Positions 1-5,015 of a stretch of 5,015 nt of DNA are shown piece by piece. The notes beneath the pieces were generated by a model that was not told where the DNA came from, did no database searches, and was given only the letters and a program-made list of their open reading frames with translations. The translations under genes and the position numbers were made by a program. Source of the DNA: Candidatus Omnitrophota bacterium (GTDB taxonomy: Bacteria; Omnitrophota; Omnitrophia; Omnitrophales; JACROU01). How positions within the stretch are numbered: position 1 is the first letter of the stretch; each line of letters starts with the position of its first letter. The stretch is taken from NCBI GenBank assembly GCA_016206875.1, contig JACQQR010000120.1:1-5015 (forward strand), written 5' to 3'.

Positions 1-1295
1 GAGGGCTTCGAGGCTTTGGGCGCGAGCACGGTGTAGGAGATTCCTTCACCCCGCAAATATTGGGTAATGCCCTCTGTGTGAAATCCGCCGGTGACTAGGT
101 AAACGGGGGCACGCTCATGATTCCGGGCAAGTACCTTTGCGTTTCGGGCTAAGATATTGTCGCGCTCGAGCGCTAGCTGGTAATACTCAAATGCGCCTTC
201 GAGACGACTGATCAGGCTTGCCATTTGCGCAGACAAACCGGGATGTAGTTGAATTTGCCGGCGGAGGAGAATATCTTCTGCCTCTTTCCACAACCTTTGA
301 TTGCGGATTTCGGGCCCGAGGGCCAATAGCTCGTCTAACTCGTCCCGAGTGAGGGCTAGAGCGGCTAGAGCACTCAGCAGCGAGACCGAGCGGTCCATGA
401 CAACTAATTTCTTCTCATCCAGGGAACGCGCCAGGCGGGCGAATAGCGCCGTCTCCAGCGCTCCCAGCTCTTGGAAAAACTCGCTGGGAAGCACGCCGTC
501 AAATGATCCTCGGTCCATCGCCTCTTCCATCTTCTGGATGGCCTCAAACCTATCAAAATTCATATTCTTTGTTTTGCACACAGCGCGCAGCAGCCGTATG
601 TGTTTGGGCAGGTTCTCCATATTCCGGTCCAGCTTGCGGCGGCTTTGGTCTAATTTGCGCAGCTGCCCGGTATACACCCGCTCTTTGGCCCGCTCCAGCG
701 CTCCGGAGATTGTCCCCAGCTGGGCTACTAACTCATTTTGATGCGAACTAAATCGGCGGTAACTAGACAGATGTTTCTCGTACAAAGCCCGCTCTTCCAG
801 CCCGAAAACCTTTGCCTCATGATTGGCCGCGTACAATCCCGCCCCGTCCAAATAGCCTTCCTTGAGAAACGCCTCGGAAACGGCTTTTCGAATGTCCCTG
901 TCGGGAAAAGCCTGAAAGGCCACCGGCGTTATCTCTTCGGTGGGCGCCCCTTCTACGCCGATGACGAGCTTCCCTTGGATCCCGGTCTCGGAAGCTATAT
1001 ATTCAAGCGATTTGGCGATATTCTTCTGCGAGCCGGAATTCATATGCGCTTCGCGGAATAAAACTACTTGGGGGAATTTCTGAGAGCCGGCTGATTTTGG
1101 AGATATCCAGGTCTCCTCGGCAACACAGACATTGGGATCGAGACCGGAGAAATGAACACCCGGCGAAAGAGGATTTTCAGAGAAGTTTGAGGGAACTGCC
1201 AAACCCGAGGTGATAGAAGCTTCCGCAACCGATGAAATTGTAAAGACGCAAACCATAAAAACCGAAACTACCCGAACCCATTTGCGGTGTGCCAT
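1..1295 (-). CDS. Exported Tiki/TraB/ChaN-EreA superfamily-like protein (3' end beyond window)
   Basis: The reading frame is open from an ATG at 1295 to the left edge, about 431 codons with no stop, so the C-terminus is missing. Residues 1-26 form a Sec signal peptide: basic HRKWVR, a hydrophobic stretch, then AEA|S as the likely signal peptidase I site, which implies periplasmic or surface location. Residues 77-118 read VVLFREAH followed by a helix and LVIGVEGAP. This resembles the GExH strand-helix-strand start of the Tiki/TraB/ChaN-EreA superfamily (metal-dependent hydrolase or haem-binding folds). Near the end, around residues 400-412, VTGGFHTEGI matches that superfamily's second conserved GxxH motif. 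In between (about 180-370) is a charged, mostly helical region that looks like an insertion. The start is supported by AGGGAGGG eight bases upstream and an extended -10 promoter. The first motif has Arg where Gly is usual. Assignment to the superfamily is by motif reading; substrate and activity are unknown. Confidence 0.72.
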   Translation of the reverse strand, partial: MAHRKWVRVVSVFMVCVFTISSVAEASITSGLAVPSNFSENPLSPGVHFSGLDPNVCVAEETWISPKSAGSQKFPQVVLFREAHMNSGSQKNIAKSLEYIASETGIQGKLVIGVEGAPTEEITPVAFQAFPDRDIRKAVSEAFLKEGYLDGAGLYAANHEAKVFGLEERALYEKHLSSYRRFSSHQNELVAQLGTISGALERAKERVYTGQLRKLDQSRRKLDRNMENLPKHIRLLRAVCKTKNMNFDRFEAIQKMEEAMDRGSFDGVLPSEFFQELGALETALFARLARSLDEKKLVVMDRSVSLLSALAALALTRDELDELLALGPEIRNQRLWKEAEDILLRRQIQLHPGLSAQMASLISRLEGAFEYYQLALERDNILARNAKVLARNHERAPVYLVTGGFHTEGITQYLRGEGISYTVLAPKASKP

Positions 1296-1302
1296 AGCGC
1301 CG

Positions 1303-1310
1303 CCCTCCCT
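1303..1310 (-). promoter_or_regulatory. Ribosome-binding site of the Tiki-like gene
   Basis: On the minus strand the sequence AGGGAGGG lies seven to eight bases before the ATG at 1295. It is a strong purine-rich Shine-Dalgarno match and settles that ATG as the start, which also gives a complete signal peptide. Confidence 0.7.
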
Positions 1311-1328
1311 GTTTTTGGAATTGGCGGG

Positions 1329-1337
1329 ATTATAGCA
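1329..1337 (-). promoter_or_regulatory. Extended -10 promoter for the Tiki-like gene
   Basis: The minus strand reads TGCTATAAT: a perfect TATAAT hexamer at 1334-1329 preceded by TG one base upstream, the extended -10 element recognised by housekeeping sigma factors. No good -35 hexamer stands 16-18 bases upstream, which is usual for extended -10 promoters. Transcription would start near 1322, leaving a leader of about 27 bases before the ATG. A TTGACC occurs only eight bases upstream of the hexamer, too close to be the -35. Confidence 0.55.
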
Positions 1338-1470
1338 TATCAGGTCAAAAGTGTGGATTTTTTACTAATTGCGTGCACAAGCCGTTTTTTTTATTCGCGG
1401 GGAAAGCAATCCCTTAGTAGGAGGGGGGAAGACAGTTTATTTTTCTGAAGAAGCGCCGAGGTGGCAGTGT

Positions 1471-1616
1471 TTATCCAAGAGATTGCCGAAATATTATGAA
1501 GAGCTTCTGACTTTCCTGCAGGTGCCGGGATTGCCCCAGAATAACAACCACCCCGAGAGAATGATTCGCCCCAAGTGATCTTTAGAGCCATCCCGCTGGG
1601 CAATGGTCATAGCCAA
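1471..1616 (+). pseudogene. IS66-type transposase C-terminal remnant, frameshifted
   Basis: A plus-strand frame encodes LSKRLPKYYEELLTFL, then PGLPQNNNHPERMIRPK and a TGA at 1576. This closely follows the end of the IS66-family DDE transposase domain, where NNHAER-IRP carries the catalytic glutamate (here GAG at 1555-1557). Starting at G1575 in another frame, VIFRAIPLGNG continues the expected V-I-x-R-K-x-S-x-GN pattern, so one base appears to have been lost at the RPK/V junction. Past about 1616 the similarity fades. The first catalytic aspartates and the bulk of the enzyme are absent, as are recognisable terminal inverted repeats. It is a dead scrap of an old insertion. The frame upstream to a TTG at 1369 shows no transposase similarity. 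Family assignment rests on the motif only. Confidence 0.6.
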
Positions 1617-1626
1617 TTCTCAAAAC

Positions 1627-1642
1627 TGTGCGGTATAGCACA
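1627..1642 (-). terminator. Weak hairpin, possible terminator of the lipoprotein operon
   Basis: On the minus strand, TGTGC, six loop bases and GCACA form a five-pair stem, followed directly by GTTTTG. It lies about 55 bases past the stop of the last lipoprotein gene, where a terminator is expected. The stem is short and the T tract has only four bases, so intrinsic termination would be weak. It could be chance. The rest of 1617-1696 shows nothing else I can name. Confidence 0.25.
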
Positions 1643-1696
1643 TACCCCCTTCTTAGATCAGGCGGAACTCAAATCCCATTCACAGCCCGCACTGGA

Positions 1697-2299
1697 TTAC
1701 TTTGTTAAAGCCGATTTTAACTCTGCATCACTAGCAAGAGTCCCCATTAAATTCAGCGTGCTTTCCTGCACAAGTTTGCCGGTACTTTTGATACTGGTTC
1801 CAAGCCCAAGCCATTTTTCCGCTTTGCCAAAGAAATTCCTTTTTAGAATCAATTCCCCGGACTGGTTATAGACATAGACATCCATCTGCATATCCGTCTG
1901 TACCGGATCCATGATGGCATCCAATGAAGAAAATTTTACTGAAATCAATTTTGAGATTAATATTCGATCCAGACCTTTTTGAGCTGCCAAAAGCGGAATG
2001 TCGTTTGCGGGAAGAGTCTCTTCAATGAGAGTAACATTCACTTTCATATCGGAGTTCAGACTGTTGATCAGATATTTTGTACAAAAATCAGTTATATCCT
2101 CTTTGACCTCCACAGGCTGTGCGGATATCGCACCTGCCTTCACCGTCCCACGCACATCCTGCACCTTGGCAACGCCAACACTGGCAACGTCGGGGTACCT
2201 CGTAAAAGAAGATGCGTCGGGTGCCTGTGGCAATTTCGCCGTCATCGCACAACCAGATACGAACAATGCGGCCATTAGAATTCCCGCGAGGCTTTTCAT
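1697..2299 (-). CDS. Lipoprotein, YajG/LptE-like (operon gene 4)
   Basis: This 200-residue protein begins MKSLAGILMAALFVSGC. A short basic end, a hydrophobic stretch and the lipobox FVSGC predict lipidation at Cys17. Position +2 is Ala, not Asp, so outer-membrane sorting is plausible if the host follows the Lol rule. The mature part shows SVGVAKVQDVR (40-50), a helix ending SLNSDMKVNV (80-89), LDRILISKLISVKF (110-123) and DVYVYNQSGELILKRNFFG (140-158). This alternation of a strand with V-x-D, a helix, then paired strands is reminiscent of YajG-like and ABC-transport auxiliary lipoproteins, but I cannot assign a family firmly. It is a diverged paralogue of the gene just upstream (2334-3002). 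AAAGGAG six bases before the ATG marks the start, and the gap from the upstream stop is 34 bases. It is last in the four-gene operon. The molecular role is unknown. Confidence 0.85.
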   Translation of the reverse strand: MKSLAGILMAALFVSGCAMTAKLPQAPDASSFTRYPDVASVGVAKVQDVRGTVKAGAISAQPVEVKEDITDFCTKYLINSLNSDMKVNVTLIEETLPANDIPLLAAQKGLDRILISKLISVKFSSLDAIMDPVQTDMQMDVYVYNQSGELILKRNFFGKAEKWLGLGTSIKSTGKLVQESTLNLMGTLASDAELKSALTK

Positions 2300-2305
2300 T
2301 ATTTT

Positions 2306-2312
2306 CTCCTTT
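2306..2312 (-). promoter_or_regulatory. Ribosome-binding site of lipoprotein gene 4
   Basis: Minus-strand AAAGGAG followed by six bases and ATG at 2299 is a near-ideal Shine-Dalgarno sequence. It lies in the 34-base gap after the previous stop codon, in which I see no promoter or terminator, so read-through transcription is expected. Confidence 0.75.
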
Positions 2313-2333
2313 ACGTAAGATGAAGATGAATCA

Positions 2334-3002
2334 TCAAGTTTGTAACAATTGGGCTACAGATGAAAGTGAAAGCTTTAAATCCTGATTTGCCACTATCTGT
2401 CTTACCGTATCATGAAGCGCCGCATCCAGCATTTCAGGAGCAATGCGACTGTAAAACAATGCAGTTCCAACAGTTCTTTTCACATGTCCAGAAATGTTTT
2501 TTTTACAGAGAAGGCGGCCATCGCGGTTGTACACAAATATACTTAGCTGAATGTCACCAAAAACTTCCTGAATATAGCTTTGCGTAGCATACACGCTGGC
2601 ATAATAGACATCGACTCTTACTATACGATTCAGGTCGTTTTTGGACGCAGTTTCAGCAATTTCTGACTCTTCAATTAAAGGAGCAATCCGTTTGATATTC
2701 ACTCTGAAAGATGAATTAAGCGCTAAAGCTATTCTCGCAGTAAGGTTCTCTTCAAAGTCCGCTGCTTTCTTCAATCGGATGCTACCCACATTGCCTATAT
2801 TTTGCTTATCCTCGCAAATATCCCGAACCGTCATGATACCCACTGAAAGGGTTTGATTCGACGAATATCCCTTTAAATTTTCAGGCGAGCTCAAAAGACC
2901 AACCGTGTAACAACCACAGAATAAACAGGCGAAAGTAAAAATAATTCCGGCAATTTGAATCGAGTGATACTTTTTCAATAACGTTGCAAATACACAGAAC
3001 AC
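2334..3002 (-). CDS. Lipoprotein, YajG/LptE-like, tandem paralogue (operon gene 3)
   Basis: With a GTG start at 3002 this encodes 222 residues. A basic KK (10-11), a hydrophobic segment and the lipobox LFCGC place the lipidated cysteine at residue 31. The mature part matches the following gene block by block: LSVGIMTVRDI (52-62), ALNSSFRVNI (94-103), LNRIVRVDVYYASV (124-137), IFVYNRDGRLLCKKNISG (155-172) and a final helix ending QDLKLSL. The two are therefore diverged duplicates, and the family remains only YajG/LptE-like. The start is uncertain. AGGA at 3012-3009 overlaps the previous stop and is spaced six bases from GTG 3002 but only three from TTG 3005. A TTG at 2978 would give a more classical MKK signal peptide but has no visible ribosome-binding site. 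Only eight bases separate it from the PEGA gene, so translation is probably coupled. Confidence 0.82.
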   Translation of the reverse strand: MFCVFATLLKKYHSIQIAGIIFTFACLFCGCYTVGLLSSPENLKGYSSNQTLSVGIMTVRDICEDKQNIGNVGSIRLKKAADFEENLTARIALALNSSFRVNIKRIAPLIEESEIAETASKNDLNRIVRVDVYYASVYATQSYIQEVFGDIQLSIFVYNRDGRLLCKKNISGHVKRTVGTALFYSRIAPEMLDAALHDTVRQIVANQDLKLSLSSVAQLLQT

Positions 3003-3008
3003 CAATGT

Positions 3009-3012
3009 TCCT
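3009..3012 (-). promoter_or_regulatory. AGGA ribosome-binding site overlapping the PEGA gene stop
   Basis: The minus strand reads GATAGGAACATTGGTG. The stop codon TAG of the upstream gene (3013-3011) shares its AG with AGGA, which is six bases from GTG 3002. Ribosomes finishing the PEGA gene would sit on the next initiation site, so re-initiation or coupling is likely. The spacing favours GTG over the adjacent TTG at 3005. Confidence 0.5.
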
Positions 3013-3760
3013 ATCTTTGAGCGGGTACTGTCGTGGATGTTGTGGGAAGAGGCGCCTCGCCGGGAAGCTTCTGATCAGTCTGTGCCTGATTCTGAGCAAC
3101 AGCATCTGTCGCAGACGTGGTTACCAAGGCAAGATCTGCTTTCGCGCCTGCCTGAACAATGGCATTGGAAACGGGCTGCGATACCTGGGACGCAGATACA
3201 GCCTGCACCGGCGATTTCATAGCCTGGGAGCTCTCCAAAAGTTTGGATTTTGTCTGCATAAATTCATTCTCGGTCACGTATCCGGCGTCTCTTAATTTGC
3301 CTAATTTCTCGATTTGATCAATATTGGTGGGTACTGGAATAACTTTTTCTTGGGATAAACTCACCACTTCATTTGCACTTGCCTTTACCTGCGTCAGAAC
3401 TACATGAATATTTTTTGGGTCTACTTTGTAAGCAGCTCCGGTAGACATATCGATAAGAATTCCAATAATGCCGCCTACCAGGAGATTACCCCACAACCAG
3501 CCATTGGTTCCCTTGGTGGTCATGCGCGTTTCTTCGGCGTACCCTTCTTTTTTAAATTTCAGCTGATGCGAATCGCGTCGCTCGAGACTGACAAAAACAG
3601 GAGTTTTGCCAGAGCTGATTCCATCAACAAATACTTCGGCACCTCTGGGCTCAGATTGGATTTGAACTTTTTCGCTACTGCCCCCTCCTACTAACGTTGC
3701 GCAACCCGAATTCACGCACAACATTGCAAAAACCATCAACATTGAAAATAATTTTTTCAT
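3011..3760 (-). CDS. PEGA-domain lipoprotein with SHOCT-like motif (operon gene 2)
   Basis: This 249-residue protein starts MKKLFSMLMVFAMLCVNSGC, a clear lipoprotein signal with the modified cysteine at residue 20. Residues 32-74 form a PEGA-like domain: VQIQSEPRGAEVFVDG, GKTP, and KFKKEGY. PEGA domains are small surface beta modules found in envelope proteins. Residues 88-122 (WLWGNLLVGGIIGILID, STGAAYKVDP) are the glycine-rich hydrophobic segment often seen after PEGA in small lipoproteins; it could dip into a membrane. Residues 145-176 (IEKLGKLRDAGYVTENEF followed by KSKLLE) fit the SHOCT motif, a short helical pair thought to mediate oligomerisation. From 177 on is an Ala/Gln/Thr/Ser/Val-rich tail without predicted structure. 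AAAAGGAG lies shortly before the ATG, and the gap from the preceding lipoprotein is about 18 bases. No enzymatic residues are apparent; a structural or scaffolding role is inferred. Confidence 0.88.
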   Translation of the reverse strand: MKKLFSMLMVFAMLCVNSGCATLVGGGSSEKVQIQSEPRGAEVFVDGISSGKTPVFVSLERRDSHQLKFKKEGYAEETRMTTKGTNGWLWGNLLVGGIIGILIDMSTGAAYKVDPKNIHVVLTQVKASANEVVSLSQEKVIPVPTNIDQIEKLGKLRDAGYVTENEFMQTKSKLLESSQAMKSPVQAVSASQVSQPVSNAIVQAGAKADLALVTTSATDAVAQNQAQTDQKLPGEAPLPTTSTTVPAQR

Positions 3761-3766
3761 TTCATT

Positions 3767-3774
3767 CTCCTTTT
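3767..3774 (-). promoter_or_regulatory. Ribosome-binding site of the PEGA lipoprotein gene
   Basis: Minus-strand AAAAGGAG, six bases before the ATG at 3760, is a strong Shine-Dalgarno match. It occupies nearly all of the 18-base gap to the preceding stop codon, leaving no room for a separate promoter. Confidence 0.75.
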
Positions 3775-3778
3775 TACT

Positions 3779-4441
3779 TTATTTTTTTACGACTACAGGC
3801 GTTTGAGCAGAAACGGGTGTCACTATTTGACTGCCAGGCTGCATAGTATCAACAGTCTGCGCTGCGGATACTTGAGATTGGGTTGTGGAAGCTACGATCT
3901 GCTCAGAAACGGATGGTGATGATTCGATGGGATCTGCCTGAATGGGTAATGGGACTATTGGCTTCGAAGAGGGAGTTGCAATCAAAGGATCTCCGGAATG
4001 AGTTGGATATGAATAAGGCAAGGGTTTTCCATTCAATACTTCAACTTTTTCAACACAATCGCTTTGATCGTAAGTCACCTTGTAAGACCTTTCACTGCCA
4101 TCAAAAATAATTTCACCAGGAGTAGCAATCAATTCCCACAAAAAAAACGTAAAAATATCTGCTGCGAGATGGAAAATCGCACGCGCGGCTTTTGTCCCTT
4201 TACTGTACCCCTGCGTAAAAATGAAAATATCCACCTTTTTATCGTTTTGCTCCGCTGATGAAAAAGGGACACCTAACTCGGAAATAATATGATTTCGCAG
4301 CGTGCCTTGTCGTAAGACAGATAAATCCTTCTTACTGGGCTGCTGAGCGGCAATCACGGTAGCGCATCCGCTCAAATAAAATAAGCAAAGCAACGTCGAT
4401 GCTAGGCGTAAAAACGTGGAATGCTTGGGAATTCCCGACAT
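3779..4441 (-). CDS. BamE-like lipoprotein with low-complexity tail (operon gene 1)
   Basis: This is a 220-residue protein from the ATG at 4441. The frame is open to 4531, but that longer start lies upstream of the promoter, whereas 4441 follows AAAGGGGA closely and yields a clean signal peptide, MSGIPKHSTFLRLASTLLC, with lipobox YLSGC and Cys26. Residues 38-75 (DLSVLRQGTLRNHIISELGVP, SSAE, VDIFIFTQGY) match the SmpA/OmlA-BamE pattern: L-x-x-G, a helix, LG-x-P, then a strand. Residues 78-115 (GYSKGTKAARAIFH, FTFFLWELIATPGE, FDG) extend it in the way seen in a widespread class of uncharacterised bacterial lipoproteins, followed by YKVTYDQSDCVEKVEV. From about 140 to the end is a Pro/Ser/Gln/Thr/Val tail resembling that of the next gene. 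True BamE helps outer-membrane protein assembly; here only the fold type is suggested. It is first in the operon. Confidence 0.85.
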   Translation of the reverse strand: MSGIPKHSTFLRLASTLLCLFYLSGCATVIAAQQPSKKDLSVLRQGTLRNHIISELGVPFSSAEQNDKKVDIFIFTQGYSKGTKAARAIFHLAADIFTFFLWELIATPGEIIFDGSERSYKVTYDQSDCVEKVEVLNGKPLPYSYPTHSGDPLIATPSSKPIVPLPIQADPIESSPSVSEQIVASTTQSQVSAAQTVDTMQPGSQIVTPVSAQTPVVVKK

Positions 4442-4445
4442 ACTT

Positions 4446-4453
4446 TCCCCTTT
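4446..4453 (-). promoter_or_regulatory. Ribosome-binding site fixing the start of operon gene 1
   Basis: Minus-strand AAAGGGGA stands four bases before ATG 4441. Together with the promoter at 4494-4466 it excludes the longer in-frame start at 4531, which would lie outside the transcript. Confidence 0.65.
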
Positions 4454-4465
4454 CGGAAGAGTGGT

Positions 4466-4494
4466 ACTATCTCTAGTTATTAAAGTTTTGTCAA
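4466..4494 (-). promoter_or_regulatory. Sigma70-type promoter of the lipoprotein operon
   Basis: The minus strand has a perfect -35 TTGACA (4494-4489), a 17-base spacer and GATAGT (4471-4466), four of six matches to TATAAT. Transcription should begin near 4459, giving a leader of about 18 bases. A/T tracts lie directly upstream and could act as an UP element. I see no comparable promoter in the gaps between the four downstream genes, so this is probably the main promoter for all of them. Confidence 0.65.
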
Positions 4495-4499
4495 ATGAT

Positions 4500-4522
4500 T
4501 TTTTTGAATTGTTTTTTGAATT
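4500..4522. repeat. Two direct copies of TTTTTTGAATT upstream of the promoter
   Basis: The plus strand carries TTTTTTGAATT at 4500-4510 and again at 4512-4522, a 12-base period. Read on the minus strand these are A tracts just upstream of the -35 box, where AT-rich UP elements bind the RNA polymerase alpha subunit and phased tracts can bend DNA. Tandem operator half-sites for a regulator are another possibility. Confidence 0.6.
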
Positions 4523-4645
4523 AAAAAGCACACGCCCAGAATTTACATTGGGAAACTAATGCAGCATGACGATTGAAAATGGGCGTACTGCATAGCACCT
4601 CGGAACCCCCAATATCAAATATTTTGCCGTACTAAGGCCGTATCC
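4523..4645. other. Intergenic stretch, no gene recognised
   Basis: These bases between the small protein gene and the upstream repeats of the lipoprotein promoter hold no credible reading frame. The only structure seen is GCCGTA repeated at 4626-4631 and 4637-4642, too short to interpret. Confidence 0.4.
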
Positions 4646-4677
4646 GAAAGCATTTCCTCAGCTGATTCTATGCTTTC
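4646..4677. repeat. Inverted repeat around the stop codon of the 99-residue gene
   Basis: GAAAGCAT (4646-4653) and ATGCTTTC (4670-4677) are perfect inverted copies separated by 16 bases. Inside the loop is an eight-base palindrome, TCAGCTGA (4658-4665), that contains the stop codon. No T run follows on the minus strand, so it is not a classical intrinsic terminator. It might stabilise the 3' end of the message, bind a protein or be chance. Confidence 0.5.
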
Positions 4678-4957
4678 TGATGTTGCGAATATGGAAAGGC
4701 TGTTGAGTGGGCGCGTCTAAAAACACGATGTGTTTGATTTTTTGCGAATGATCGCGCTTGATCACCAAAAGCGTGTCATCCGCACTGGCGGCAAACACCT
4801 CCACCGGGCTCACCTTTTCTGTCTCTTTATCCCGGAACAACCTGGCTATTTTTTCGTTCAGGCCGGCGTTTTTCGAAAACTTGATGTCCAGGGCATCGAT
4901 AATCACTTCCCGAATCACTTCTTCGTTGATATGTTTATTTTCTTTAGTCATTTCCAT
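4658..4957 (-). CDS. Unrecognised small soluble protein, 99 residues
   Basis: I do not recognise this protein. It has no signal peptide or membrane segment. Residues 1-45 are charged and likely helical (HINEEVIREVIIDALDIKF and EKIARLFRDKE). Residues 50-85 look like a small beta sheet (VSPVEVFAASADDTLLVIKR, then KIKHIVFLDAP), and the C-terminus is basic (HIRNIRKHRIS). The start is the ATG at 4957 or the one two codons later at 4951. A GGGGG run is four bases before the first and ten before the second, so either is possible. The gene is separated from the lipoprotein operon by more than 200 bases with its own promoter, so it is probably a separate unit. Only 58 bases upstream are in the window and I see no convincing promoter there. 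Regular codon structure and a ribosome-binding site argue that it is real. Confidence 0.65.
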   Translation of the reverse strand: MEMTKENKHINEEVIREVIIDALDIKFSKNAGLNEKIARLFRDKETEKVSPVEVFAASADDTLLVIKRDHSQKIKHIVFLDAPTQQPFHIRNIRKHRIS

Positions 4958-5015
4958 GTGACCCCCTTTTTAGAATTTTGAAATGTCCAACAAGAGGAAA
5001 CTGCCACACGGCGCC

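Noticed and set aside
301..1061. Plus-strand open frames of 146, 82 and 107 codons opposite the leftmost gene
   Set aside because: They are antisense shadows of the minus-strand exported protein, which has a signal peptide, a ribosome-binding site, a promoter and conserved motifs.
1345..1350. TTGACC as the -35 box of the promoter at 1329-1337
   Set aside because: On the minus strand it lies only eight bases from the TATAAT, far short of the 16-18 needed.
1391..1603. Minus-strand 70-codon frame opposite the transposase remnant
   Set aside because: No motif or ribosome-binding site supports it, and the plus strand carries the IS66-like signature.
2881..3105. Minus-strand 74-codon frame spanning the junction of two lipoprotein genes
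   Set aside because: It overlaps two better supported genes in another frame and has no ribosome-binding site or recognisable motif.
4442..4531. Thirty extra N-terminal residues for the BamE-like lipoprotein from an upstream ATG
   Set aside because: The extension contains the -35 and -10 elements, has no ribosome-binding site, and would bury the signal peptide.
4970..5015. Possible sigma54-type promoter (TGGCAG followed by TTG) upstream of the small gene
   Set aside because: The GG is not followed ten bases later by GC, so the defining -24/-12 spacing fails.

Overview
The window comes from a bacterial chromosome with a Gram-negative cell plan. It encodes four probable lipoproteins with classical lipoboxes and one secreted protein with a Sec signal peptide. 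Shine-Dalgarno sites are clear and the promoters look sigma70-like. Nothing in it fixes the taxon. The style of the left-hand Tiki-superfamily protein, with its REAH and VTGGFH motifs around a helical middle, reminds me of uncultured Omnitrophota/Elusimicrobiota-type genomes, but that is a weak impression. All intact genes are on the minus strand, so the description runs from the right edge to the left.

Right part (4955-4523): a short gene for an unrecognised soluble 99-residue protein. It ends in a stop codon enclosed by an inverted repeat. An intergenic gap then carries phased T/A tracts and a good promoter.

Centre (4441-1697): this promoter drives four consecutive lipoprotein genes separated by about 18, 8 and 34 bases, each with a purine-rich ribosome-binding site. 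They are a BamE-like lipoprotein with a low-complexity tail; a PEGA-domain lipoprotein with a glycine-rich hydrophobic segment, a SHOCT motif and a similar tail; and two smaller lipoproteins that are diverged tandem paralogues of each other with a YajG/LptE-like flavour. The likely product is a set of co-expressed envelope lipoproteins that may act as one complex. No partner enzyme or membrane porin is in view, so their job cannot be stated.

Left-centre (1696-1296): about 400 bases without an intact gene. They hold a weak hairpin downstream of the operon, a frameshifted C-terminal scrap of an IS66-type transposase on the plus strand, and an extended -10 promoter with a ribosome-binding site for the leftmost gene.

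Left (1295-1): an exported protein of the Tiki/TraB/ChaN-EreA superfamily, running off the left edge. No tRNA, rRNA, CRISPR array or intact mobile element was seen.
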